A DNA stretch of 22,863 bases from UBA7985 sp049612785 (GTDB taxonomy: Bacteria; Pseudomonadota; Alphaproteobacteria; UBA7985), in assembly GCA_049612785.1 (NCBI GenBank), contig JBMZBW010000033.1:1-22863 (forward strand), in the 5' to 3' direction. The notes under the pieces were generated by a model that was given only the letters and a program-made list of their open reading frames with translations, was not told the origin of the DNA and made no database searches. The first letter of the stretch is position 1, and each line of letters starts with the position of its first letter. Shown piece by piece: positions 1-7,352 of the stretch. The position numbers and the translations under genes were made by a program.

Positions 1-631
1 TGTTGTCCCCATGACCTTCTTCGGCGAGGCGCTGCTCAACACTCTTGCCGGAGAGTTGGCTATCGAGCTCGTCGAAAGCGTCCCAGGCTTCAACCTGATC
101 AGGCAGGCTTTCTATGCGCTCCGCAATCCCTTCAGCTTCACTGAGTGAACCGTAGCCTCCGATAGATTTACCCAGCTTGGAACGAGCCTGCACCTCGCTT
201 TGGGCTTGTTTTGCTTGGGTGGCGCGCTGGCGAAGATCAATCAATTTCCGCTGAGCCTTTTCGATTGTGTGCCGCAAGCGTGCGATCCGCTCGCGGAGTT
301 GCGCAAGCGACTGCTCTCGACCCGCTCTTTCGTTTTCGAGCTCAGCGATCTGACCGGCTGCATCGGTTGCCAGATCCTCCGCACCCGCCTTCATGGCCTT
401 GGTCGCGGCTTCGATCATGGATGTCACTCGGCTTTCCACAGCATTGAGCAGCTTTGTGTCGGTTTTTTCCTGAGCGATCATGGTTGCCAACATCCGCTTT
501 GCCTCAGCATGACCGGCTTCGGCTTCGCTGATTTTCTGCGAGAGGATGGCAGCAGAATTAGCGTCAATCAGCGCTTCTTCCATCTGGAAGCTCTGCGCCT
601 TGAACAGTGTGGTCAGTGTTTTGAACATCAT
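1..631 (-). CDS. PspA/IM30 family protein (3' end beyond window)
   Basis: The minus strand is open from an ATG at 631 (a second, adjacent ATG starts at 628) to the left edge, giving at least 210 residues without a stop. The protein starts MMFKTLTTLFKAQSFQMEEA and is almost entirely charged heptad-like helix (for example residues A-E-L-E-N-E-R-A-G-R-E-Q and I-A-R-L-R-H-T-I-E-K-A-Q-R-K), ending near the edge in EQRLAEEGHGDN. This matches the PspA/IM30 (phage shock protein A, Vipp1) architecture, about 220-230 residues of coiled coil. Such proteins assemble on the inner face of the cytoplasmic membrane and help keep it intact under stress. A GGAGA sequence precedes the ATG pair. The gene has its own promoter and palindrome just upstream. 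No pspF, pspB or pspC is visible. The family call is fairly firm; the exact subfamily is not. Confidence 0.8.
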   Translation of the reverse strand, partial: MMFKTLTTLFKAQSFQMEEALIDANSAAILSQKISEAEAGHAEAKRMLATMIAQEKTDTKLLNAVESRVTSMIEAATKAMKAGAEDLATDAAGQIAELENERAGREQSLAQLRERIARLRHTIEKAQRKLIDLRQRATQAKQAQSEVQARSKLGKSIGGYGSLSEAEGIAERIESLPDQVEAWDAFDELDSQLSGKSVEQRLAEEGHGDN

Positions 632-991
632 GTCGTCTCCATGTCTTGACAGTGTCAAATTAGACAGCGTCCAGTTCGGATGTCAAGACAAAATAGACAG
701 TGTAATGTTTAACCCCTGTTCAGCGAACCAGATTGCGGACCAAACCGCCGTCTAGCGCTCGGTTAGAACCCAAGGGGATCCCGGTTCTCGAATGCAATGT
801 CGGGTAAATTTCTGGAAAATCGCAGCCTGGGCCCTTTTTCAGAGCCAGCCTCGGCGCGGCTAGCCGAGAGAGCAAAGGCAAGGGCTGCAAGGTGGGATCG
901 GTGACAGCGGCTGCTATTGTACCAGATCCCAACCTTACTTGAGTTCACAGCACTCAATCAAAATCATCGAGGATGTGAGAAATCTAAACCG
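632..991. other. Non-coding stretch with hairpin cluster
   Basis: Apart from the promoter region at 646-703, these 360 bases hold no convincing gene; the short open frames lack ribosome sites and recognisable sequence. The right half is rich in inverted repeats. GCAGCC at 822-827 pairs with GGCTGC at 883-888 and encloses CTCGGC (850-855)/GCCGAG (863-868). Directly adjacent, 889-899 pairs with 925-936, and GGT/ACC can extend that stem inward. Neither strand has a T-run after the stems, so a standard terminator is not supported. The block could be the 3' untranslated region of the cupin gene, which ends at 992, or a structured RNA. Confidence 0.4.
646..686 (-). promoter_or_regulatory. Promoter and palindromic operator of the PspA-like gene
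   Basis: On the minus strand a perfect -35 hexamer TTGACA (681-686) is followed after 16 bp by TCTAAT (659-664), which matches the -10 consensus at five of six bases. Immediately downstream lies TTGACACTGTCAA (646-658), a perfect inverted repeat around one central base. It overlaps the expected transcription start and sits 15 bp before the ATG. On the plus strand GACAGTGT or GACAGCGT occurs at 648, 663 and 696. A repressor site is a reasonable inference; the regulator is not in the window. Confidence 0.6.
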
Positions 992-1339
992 TTACTCGCC
1001 CCACATCCCGGCAAATTCGTACACAACAGCCTGTTTGCCACCAACGCACCACGCATCATGGTTCGGAGAAATGGCGTAAGCGTCGCCTGCTGTGTAGGTC
1101 GCCTCAGAACCATCATCGCATACACAGTGGATCGTGCCTTCGACGATGATCCCGGTATGGGTCGCCTGACAACTGTGCGTCCCGACGAGTGGCTTGATGT
1201 CTTTTGACCATTTCCAATCCGGCGCCAGCGTAAGCTTCATCACGCGCTGTCCAAGCACGTTTACGGCTTCCATCCGAGCGTTAGGCATGTCTTTGGCTTC
1301 GTCAGCTTGAGTAGCAAAAGTTTTTACTTCGATTGGCAT
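992..1339 (-). CDS. Small cupin-domain protein
   Basis: A 115-residue single-domain protein. The start at 1339 (MPIEVKTF) is preferred over the in-frame ATG at 1375 because GGAG lies about 9 nt upstream. The segment W-K-W-S-K-D-I-K-P-L-V-G-T-H-S-C-Q-A-T-H followed by T-G-I-I-V-E-G-T-I-H and D-D-G-S-E, then Y-T-A-G-D-A-Y-A-I-S-P-N-H-D-A-W is the double-stranded beta-helix pattern of cupins: motif 1 around G-(x)-H-x-H-T-G with G at the turn, and motif 2 P-x-x-H-D-A-W. Histidines in T-H-S-C-Q-A-T-H, T-I-H and N-H-D-A-W could bind a metal. Relatives of this type are annotated only as cupin proteins and their substrate is unknown. It is divergent from the P450 at 1787, with AT-rich DNA between them. 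Confidence 0.75.
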   Translation of the reverse strand: MPIEVKTFATQADEAKDMPNARMEAVNVLGQRVMKLTLAPDWKWSKDIKPLVGTHSCQATHTGIIVEGTIHCVCDDGSEATYTAGDAYAISPNHDAWCVGGKQAVVYEFAGMWGE

Positions 1340-1691
1340 TTTTTCATTCTCCTGTTCAATAACATGGAGGTTCAACGCAAATTAAATTTTTGACAAGAAG
1401 CCCTTTTACTTGCTCTTTCAAAATGCTCTCAATAACTACATTCGATAATATTTTCTTATTTCATTTTACCTATGTGTATAAAAATTAATCATACTTCAGA
1501 GGGTGTTATTATTTATTTTTTTGATTTGTAATTAGTTTTATTCATTTCAGAACAGCCTCAGTCGCCGGTTCGACACCCAGTTTTAAGAGCATGGATAACC
1601 GAGCCTTTGGGAAGGTAGGGGGCGTTTGCTTTTTGGGGCAAATAAAGGAATGCTCCCCCCGATTACTTCAAAAGACTGGAGATGCGCGCAG
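1340..1691. other. AT-rich intergenic region
   Basis: From about 1376 to 1555 the DNA is strikingly AT-rich, with long T and A/T runs, unlike the flanking genes. It then returns to mixed composition near 1560. No gene or clear terminator is seen. The region must hold the divergent promoters of the cupin (-) and the P450 unit (+), but no hexamer pair stands out among the many A/T matches. Confidence 0.5.
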
Positions 1692-1772
1692 ATGGGACCC
1701 GGTAAAATCATTCAGATGGGATACCTAGAGTACACCTACCGCATGAACTGCAACGCCGTAGAGGTGTTTTAG
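1692..1772 (+). CDS. Possible 26-residue peptide upstream of P450
   Basis: An ATG at 1692 opens a frame of 26 codons ending in TAG at 1770-1772, 14 nt before the P450 start. GGAG at 1678-1681 lies 10 nt upstream of this ATG, a normal ribosome-site distance. About two thirds of codons end in G or C (TAC three times, AAC twice, CGC, ACC, GCC), as in the neighbouring genes. The peptide is rich in Tyr, Met and Gly; residues 10-16 read G-Y-L-E-Y-T-Y, followed by R-M-N-C-N. It contains QMG twice, eight residues apart. A frame this short can occur by chance, and no homologue is recognised. The position and the closely spaced tyrosines make a P450-modified peptide precursor conceivable, but nothing in the sequence proves it. 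Confidence 0.3.
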   Translation: MGPGKIIQMGYLEYTYRMNCNAVEVF

Positions 1773-1786
1773 AGAGGAGCGTTATC

Positions 1787-2947
1787 ATGTCTTCAGCCCC
1801 TCGGTTTGATATCGACCCCGACTCCTTCTGGCATGACCCTTACCCCGACCTTGCACAAATGCGTAGGCAGGCGCCGATTGCCTTTGTTCCGCAACTGAAT
1901 GCAACGTTGATGGTCAAGCGAGACGACATTGCACTCAATGAAAAGAAGATTGAGGTATTCTCATCCGTGCAACCGGATGGGCTTATGACCCAGTTGATGG
2001 GACAAAACATGATGCGCAAAGATGGCCGCGATCATCGGGCTGAGCGCAAGGCGATTTTCCCGGCGATTTCACCCAAAACGGTCAAAGAGGTCTGGCGCGC
2101 ATCTTTTGAGGTTATGGCGGATCGCGTACTGGATGATCTGCAGCCACTCAAGCAAGCAGATATGGCCCGTGACATCGCGCGACGTCTTGCCGGCGAAGCG
2201 TTGTGTATCGTGACAGGTCTGGTGAATATGGACTGGCAAACCATGGATCAAGTCAGTCAGGCCATGGTTGACGGCTGCGCCAACTACAGCGGCGACCCTG
2301 CTGTGGAGGCTCATTGCCTTTCCTGCGTTGAAACCATCGATGAGCACGTCAGAGCGCGCTTGGAAGCTGTTGGCGAGAATCCTGATCATTCGCTTCTTTC
2401 TGTGCAGAAGCAGTCGGGTTTGAGCGATTTACAAAACTGCATAAACATCCGATTGGCGATTTCGGGAGGACAGAACGAAACCCGTGATGCCATAGCAGGA
2501 ACCATCTGGGCCCTACTCTCACACCCCGATCAGCTGGCAAAAATTTCCCGCGGCGAAGCGAGTTGGTTGGATGCCTTTGAGGAATATGCTCGATGGATGT
2601 CACCAATCGGCATGTCTCCCCGTCGCGTTGCTCAGGCCTATCGTTACGGCAATGTGGATTTTGAACCCGAAGACCGCGTGTTCTTTATGTTTGGTTCGGG
2701 AAACCGGGATGAGGACGTTTTTGAAAACCCGGAATCGTTCAACGTTTCGCAGGACTGCACGCAGGCGATTTCCTTTGGTGCAGGGCCACATTTTTGCGCG
2801 GGTGCCTGGATCTCGAAATGTCTCATTGCCGAAGTGGTTCTTCCCAAACTGTTCGGTCGGTTTCGGGGCCTCCGTTTGACAGGAGAGGTCCCCTTTGGCG
2901 GCTGGGCCTTCCGAGGCCCCCTTCGCATGCCAGTAGCTTGGGACTGA
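1787..2947 (+). CDS. Cytochrome P450
   Basis: A 386-residue soluble bacterial P450, a heme monooxygenase needing a separate ferredoxin and reductase. Visible signatures: C-helix region DHRAERKAIFPAISP (82-96); I-helix S-G-G-Q-N-E-T-R-D (226-234), where Glu231-Thr232 would be the acid-alcohol pair; the ExxR motif Glu266-Tyr-Ala-Arg269; and the heme loop FGAGPHFCAGA (330-340) with Cys337 as heme ligand. The length is normal and there is no signal or membrane anchor. AGGAG ends about 8 nt before the ATG. The substrate cannot be told from sequence. I recall closely similar P450s in Rhodobacterales, none with a role known to me. A short possible ORF lies 14 nt upstream; an inverted repeat follows the stop. 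No dedicated ferredoxin gene is adjacent. Confidence 0.93.
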   Translation: MSSAPRFDIDPDSFWHDPYPDLAQMRRQAPIAFVPQLNATLMVKRDDIALNEKKIEVFSSVQPDGLMTQLMGQNMMRKDGRDHRAERKAIFPAISPKTVKEVWRASFEVMADRVLDDLQPLKQADMARDIARRLAGEALCIVTGLVNMDWQTMDQVSQAMVDGCANYSGDPAVEAHCLSCVETIDEHVRARLEAVGENPDHSLLSVQKQSGLSDLQNCINIRLAISGGQNETRDAIAGTIWALLSHPDQLAKISRGEASWLDAFEEYARWMSPIGMSPRRVAQAYRYGNVDFEPEDRVFFMFGSGNRDEDVFENPESFNVSQDCTQAISFGAGPHFCAGAWISKCLIAEVVLPKLFGRFRGLRLTGEVPFGGWAFRGPLRMPVAWD

Positions 2948-2951
2948 TAAT

Positions 2952-2977
2952 TTACTTAAGATCAGCGCATTAAGTAA
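2952..2977 (+). terminator. Inverted repeat after the P450 gene
   Basis: TTACTTAA (2952-2959) and TTAAGTAA (2970-2977) form a perfect 8-bp stem with a 10-nt loop, five bases after the P450 stop. A second short stem, TTCCG/CGGAA at 3003-3015, is followed by TTAATTTT. The stems are AT-rich or short, so this is only a weak terminator candidate; the first could equally be a protein-binding palindrome. Confidence 0.35.
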
Positions 2978-3205
2978 TTGATTCTATGCAATTTCTATTT
3001 TTTTCCGAATCGGAATTAATTTTATCGCACTAGTATTATTGGATTTTACCTTTCTCAGGATAGTAGAGTTTTTGCCCGATTAAACTCTTGGTACTCGCAT
3101 AATACCCCTCAAAATAGATTTCTTTCCGCTCAGCCGGATTAGCAGCGCTAAGACTCTCATAATTTCAGCGTCCTTCACGTTATGAAGTCATTTGAGTAAT
3201 ATTTT

Positions 3206-6200
3206 ATGCGGTCTAATTTGATCCGCCTCATTGGTCATGGGGCACCCGGAGAGTTTTTATTGGACGAAACCAGAGTGGATTTGAACGCTCTTGGTAACGA
3301 TTCTGTTCGGGAGGAACTGAAGAGAAAAGTCGGTGGCGCTAATACGGTCGAGCTTTTGAGCTGCCGCGTTGCTTTGGGCGAGACCGGTCGACATTTTATC
3401 CGCGAATTAGCCAAGATTCTGGGTGTACGTGTTTTTGCAAGTTCCAGATTTGTTGGACCAGAAAATCTGGGTGGCACCTTCTTTCTCGATTACGGCTATA
3501 ACCCGCATGATGACCGTGAGCTTGAAGGTTACCAGGCTCAACCGGTGCCTAATCTGACCCATCTCCTGCCCCAGCCCGAAAGGTACGTCAGCGTAACCTT
3601 CACGCACGGTTACATTGGAACACAGGCCAACCAGCAGCAACCTCAGGATATTTATATATTCGGTCCCAACTTGTCGGGTTCAGACGCTGCGATCTCCAGC
3701 ATAACGTTTCGACAGGAAGATTCGGACGGCAATCTGCTCTTTGATGAGGGTGGATTTCAGGGTAACGACGTTGTTGGAGAGCTGGTCGTCAAATTCAGTG
3801 GGGCCTATGGTGAAAACGGTGAGACTGAGGCTGTTTTCCCCGGCTTCCTGAACTTCCGCGAAACGCCGGGCGGCAGGCTGCAGGTCTTTGGTTTCATTGC
3901 TTATGATGCGCCGTACACGCAAGCTGATAATCCCACCAACCCGGATCAGCCGTGGGTCGAAGCCTCTGATATGATCGATGGGGGCGGATGGTACTCCTAT
4001 ATCGACGACGGCACCCCCAACTACACAGAACCAGTGGGTTATAACGGGTCACCGGGATACACGTTCTCCGGCGTCACGGCATGGACGGGAGATGGCACCT
4101 TTCCCAACGACGATGGAGGGGCCAACACTTATACTATCTTTTCAGGCGGTATTAACGATCAGTCATCCAACTTCGGTCTCGTTCTGGAAAACAAGAACAC
4201 GTCCAGCACCTGGGAATGGAATAACAACTCTGTTCCGACACAAAATGATGACCGAAACAGTGATACCAATGCCGCGCTAAATGGGCTCTTGGAGGCGCTG
4301 AACAGCTATCTCCAAGCGATTGGCCCGATTTCGATCTCTAACCCAACGTTTGTTGAAGTAGACCCAGACCCAATCACCGGCGACCCTGGCACCCTTTGTG
4401 AACTAAGCTACACCGTAACTCTGCCGGAAACAGCGACGGCCGACGGTCCCCAGACCTATGAATTTTCGATTGAGCCCGGCGCTGATGTGACCGGAACTGA
4501 TTGGGTTCCAGCCAATACGACTTTTGAAAATTTACGCGATGCAAATGGTGACCCAATTGCGGGCACCGTGGTGGACAATGGCGACGGCACCATCACAGTT
4601 TCACAAGGCGTCACAACCTTCGACGTTTGCCTGGATGTGTTAGCAGACGAAGATGCAGAACAAACAGAAACGATCATCGTAAACGTCGGTGCTGTCTCGG
4701 GAACAGGCACGATTTACGATGACGACAACACCATCTCGATCGACAATGTCACGGTCAACGAAGGCTCGGACTTCGCTATCTTTTGCGTGGAATGGGCTCC
4801 AGACGCTGACACCAATGTTTCGAACCTGAACCTTTCCGTGACCGGTCCCAATCCCGCGGATTTGGACACCACCGGTCTGGACAACGCGACCGTTGAAGTC
4901 TGGGACGACGTTTCTTCGGCGTGGGTCACGCTCGATGGAACCATACCGGACTCCAGCTTTCCAACAACCGGCACCGATGGCCGCCACAAAGCCTTTGTCC
5001 GCGTCAGTATTGTGCCTGAACACGATGCCGAGCGTGATAGTGGGGAACAGTTCACCATCACAGTGGAGGCCGACGGTGCAAGCGCCCTGGGTACCGGCAC
5101 CATCGTCGATGATGGCACGGGCGATCTGTTTGAAAGCGGTACAGCGGACCCGACGGACGGTCATTTCGTTTATGACTGGAACGACGTCACACAGAACTAC
5201 GACTCGCAACTCGATGATGATCGGATTATCACCATCGACAGCCCCTGCGCTAACGAGCAGTCGCCTTACATCGTCTTCACGGTCGTGGGTAGCGCGTTCC
5301 AGTTCACGACACTGGCCCTCGCCTCGGTAGGATCAGCAGACATCGGAGCTGGCGCGAGCGATGACGTGCGTGACGACCTGGAAGTCTGGGATCCAGTCGG
5401 AAACGCTTGGGTCAGTTACACGCCGGCGAGCGTTCTGCAATTCGATAGCTCTGGCCGCATGCTGGTGCGCACTTCAATCAACAATGCGGACGGCAACGGT
5501 GCAGAAGGCGCTGAAACCTTTGAACTGAGAGCCACCAACACGGGTCTGACAACCTTTAGCGGCACCGGCACAATCGCGGATGATGATACCTGCCGCACAA
5601 TTTTTCCGAATGAGCCCCCCACGGGTTCGCCTCTTTCTCCGGTGACGAGCTCGCTGCTAACCATCGACGATGTTACCGTGAATGAAGCGTCGGACTATGC
5701 CCTGTTCTGTGTCGAATTCGATGCTGTTCTCGGCACCGAACTGACCAATTTACAAATCGTTGATACGGGTGGCGACGTGGGCGGAAACACGCTGATACCG
5801 CCCCAGCCAGAAATTCAAGTATGGGACGAGCAGGCCGGAGCATGGGTTACCTATGACACGGTCACAAATAATGCCTTCACCAACCAGCAATTCACCGGTT
5901 CAGGCGTTTCTGCGGGCGACCCAATCAAAGCGTTCATTCGGGTAAACATTACAGCAGAGCAAGACACACCTTATGAAGTCTCTGAAAACTATGCTCTTTC
6001 CGTAACCTATACGTCGACAGTTCAGGGCCTGCTGACCATCGAAGATGATGGTACCGAAGACATCTTCAATAACTCGAACAGCGATCCGGCAACGACCCCC
6101 GTTGACTTCGATTGGACCGGCGCGAACTTTGATCCGGAGCTGGACGACGACCGACCTTTGACCGTCTCAGATTCCTGCGCCTCTGAGCTTTCACCGTACA

Positions 6201-7174
6201 ACGTGTTTACCATTACCGGGTCTCCCAACCAATTTGCCCGTCTGGACGTGGTCAGTGGCACTCCGCCGGGTGAAGCGACTGCCGGGGTCGATTTTGATAC
6301 CGCTATTGAATACTGGAATGGTGCACAGTGGTTGCCATTGGGAGTGTGGGGCGGACAGAACTATGTCCAACTCGACGCAAACGGCCATGGCCTCGTTCGG
6401 CACGCCGTTAACCTGGACGCCGACGACGAAGGTGTCGAAACCTATACCATGCGCGCCTACAACACAGGCGACAGTCTCTTTGAAGGAACAGGTGAAATCT
6501 CCGACAACGGAGCTTGTGTCACTTTGTTCCCGGACGTACCGGCCATCATCGACCCGTCAACAGGAAATCCTGTCGCTATACAAGGTGAGCTGGAGCTCAA
6601 CGATATCATCGTCAATGAGGCCTCTGATTATGCCATCTCGCAACTCTGCGGTGTCTCAGACATGGGCGGACAGAACTCCGATTTCGCTGGCATCTTCATC
6701 CCGGAAATCGTGATTGCCCCCGACCCTACGCGGCCACCTGAGGCGATCACCGACTATAATCTCGAATATTGGGACGGTAATTCCTGGCAGAGTGCTGATG
6801 GCGGCGTCGGGTTAGCCGCTGACGGCTGTCTGTATCTGCGGACAACCATTTCTGAAGAGCAGGACGATCCTTACGAAATCAGCGAAGCCTACAACCTCGT
6901 TGTTCCGGGGATGACAAGTGGTCTTGTTACCATTGTCGATAGCGGTGCTGGCGTCATTTTTCCGGGCTCCATAACCGGGGATGAACCCACGACCTCGACG
7001 CGCGACCTCGACAACGATGCACCGCCATTCGAAGGCATGCTCGACTGCAGCTGGGAGGTGGGTTTCAGTGGTCTCGGAGGCAGCTATTTAGCACTGGCTG
7101 AGCACGCGTTTCTTGATGCGCATCTGGGTGTGCTGGAAAACGCCTTCGGCGAGTATGATCTGGTGATGCTCTAA
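3206..7174 (+). CDS. Large modular DUF4347/Calx-beta-like surface or secreted protein
   Basis: 1322 residues, acidic, rich in Asp, Asn, Thr and Gly and poor in Lys. Residues 5-95 match the second half of DUF4347: I-R-L-I-G-H-G-A-P-G-E, then V-E-L-L-S-C-R-V-A-L-G-E-T-G, then G-V-R-V-F-A-S-S and N-L-G-G-T-F-F-L. Residues about 125-370 are a beta-rich segment I do not recognise. From about 375 to 1245 come six Calx-beta-like modules, each closing with G-T-G-x-I-x-D-D or a variant. No Sec signal peptide, transmembrane helix or GGxGxDxxx RTX repeat is seen. The last 55 residues are distinct and end in EYDLVML. DUF4347 proteins with such repeats are typically large exported, probably type I secreted, adhesin-like proteins; export here is inference. 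The start is uncertain: an in-frame stop lies at 3197-3199, there is no clear ribosome site, and the first half of DUF4347 is missing. Confidence 0.75.
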   Translation: MRSNLIRLIGHGAPGEFLLDETRVDLNALGNDSVREELKRKVGGANTVELLSCRVALGETGRHFIRELAKILGVRVFASSRFVGPENLGGTFFLDYGYNPHDDRELEGYQAQPVPNLTHLLPQPERYVSVTFTHGYIGTQANQQQPQDIYIFGPNLSGSDAAISSITFRQEDSDGNLLFDEGGFQGNDVVGELVVKFSGAYGENGETEAVFPGFLNFRETPGGRLQVFGFIAYDAPYTQADNPTNPDQPWVEASDMIDGGGWYSYIDDGTPNYTEPVGYNGSPGYTFSGVTAWTGDGTFPNDDGGANTYTIFSGGINDQSSNFGLVLENKNTSSTWEWNNNSVPTQNDDRNSDTNAALNGLLEALNSYLQAIGPISISNPTFVEVDPDPITGDPGTLCELSYTVTLPETATADGPQTYEFSIEPGADVTGTDWVPANTTFENLRDANGDPIAGTVVDNGDGTITVSQGVTTFDVCLDVLADEDAEQTETIIVNVGAVSGTGTIYDDDNTISIDNVTVNEGSDFAIFCVEWAPDADTNVSNLNLSVTGPNPADLDTTGLDNATVEVWDDVSSAWVTLDGTIPDSSFPTTGTDGRHKAFVRVSIVPEHDAERDSGEQFTITVEADGASALGTGTIVDDGTGDLFESGTADPTDGHFVYDWNDVTQNYDSQLDDDRIITIDSPCANEQSPYIVFTVVGSAFQFTTLALASVGSADIGAGASDDVRDDLEVWDPVGNAWVSYTPASVLQFDSSGRMLVRTSINNADGNGAEGAETFELRATNTGLTTFSGTGTIADDDTCRTIFPNEPPTGSPLSPVTSSLLTIDDVTVNEASDYALFCVEFDAVLGTELTNLQIVDTGGDVGGNTLIPPQPEIQVWDEQAGAWVTYDTVTNNAFTNQQFTGSGVSAGDPIKAFIRVNITAEQDTPYEVSENYALSVTYTSTVQGLLTIEDDGTEDIFNNSNSDPATTPVDFDWTGANFDPELDDDRPLTVSDSCASELSPYNVFTITGSPNQFARLDVVSGTPPGEATAGVDFDTAIEYWNGAQWLPLGVWGGQNYVQLDANGHGLVRHAVNLDADDEGVETYTMRAYNTGDSLFEGTGEISDNGACVTLFPDVPAIIDPSTGNPVAIQGELELNDIIVNEASDYAISQLCGVSDMGGQNSDFAGIFIPEIVIAPDPTRPPEAITDYNLEYWDGNSWQSADGGVGLAADGCLYLRTTISEEQDDPYEISEAYNLVVPGMTSGLVTIVDSGAGVIFPGSITGDEPTTSTRDLDNDAPPFEGMLDCSWEVGFSGLGGSYLALAEHAFLDAHLGVLENAFGEYDLVML
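4741..6960 (+). repeat. Internal A-B-A-B-A module repeat (about 310 residues per A+B unit)
   Basis: Within the large protein two module types alternate. Type A carries the motif V-N-E-x-S-D-(Y/F)-A, starting at residues 517, 825 and 1136 (DNA 4754, 5678, 6611), so the spacing is 308 and 311 residues. Type B carries D-S-x-C-A or D-S-C-A with S-P-Y-x-V-F-T, its Cys at residues 681 and 991 (DNA 5246, 6176), spacing 310. Type A ends in DDGT-D-x-F or similar; type B ends in C-x-T-(I/L)-F-P. The unit is therefore duplicated, with a final A module lacking its B partner. Confidence 0.75.
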
Positions 7175-7352
7175 GAATATTCTGCCCCGATCGGCGTTAA
7201 TCATGACAGAAAGCGACTTGCACCGTATTTCGCTTCGTCCGCCCCTGTGCTTTAACCGCGCATAAAGATTATGCGCCATGAAAGGTGCGGTTGGTGGGTG
7301 TCAAACGCCTGTTGACACGCAGCCTCGGCGCACAGGGCGGAGACTTGGCTCA

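Noticed and set aside
200..649. 149-codon plus-strand open frame
   Set aside because: It lies antisense to the PspA-like coiled-coil gene, whose residue pattern is clearly the real one.
850..868. CTCGGC/GCCGAG stem as an intrinsic terminator
   Set aside because: Neither strand has a T-run directly after the stem.
720..957. Two minus-strand frames of 64-70 codons
   Set aside because: They run through the hairpin cluster, lack ribosome sites and show no recognisable protein pattern.
1561..1580. A tRNA-like T-loop string (GGTTCGACACC)
   Set aside because: The flanking five bases on each side of the loop do not pair, and no acceptor stem, anticodon arm or D arm can be drawn, so it is not a tRNA or a clear attachment site.
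1650..1772. A 40-codon version of the mini-ORF starting at the ATG at 1650
   Set aside because: The AGGA before this ATG directly abuts it, leaving no spacing for ribosome binding; the ATG at 1692 has GGAG at a normal distance.
3206..7174. RTX-type calcium-binding repeats
   Set aside because: The GGxGxDxxx nonapeptide pattern is not present; the acidic repeats fit Calx-beta-like modules better.
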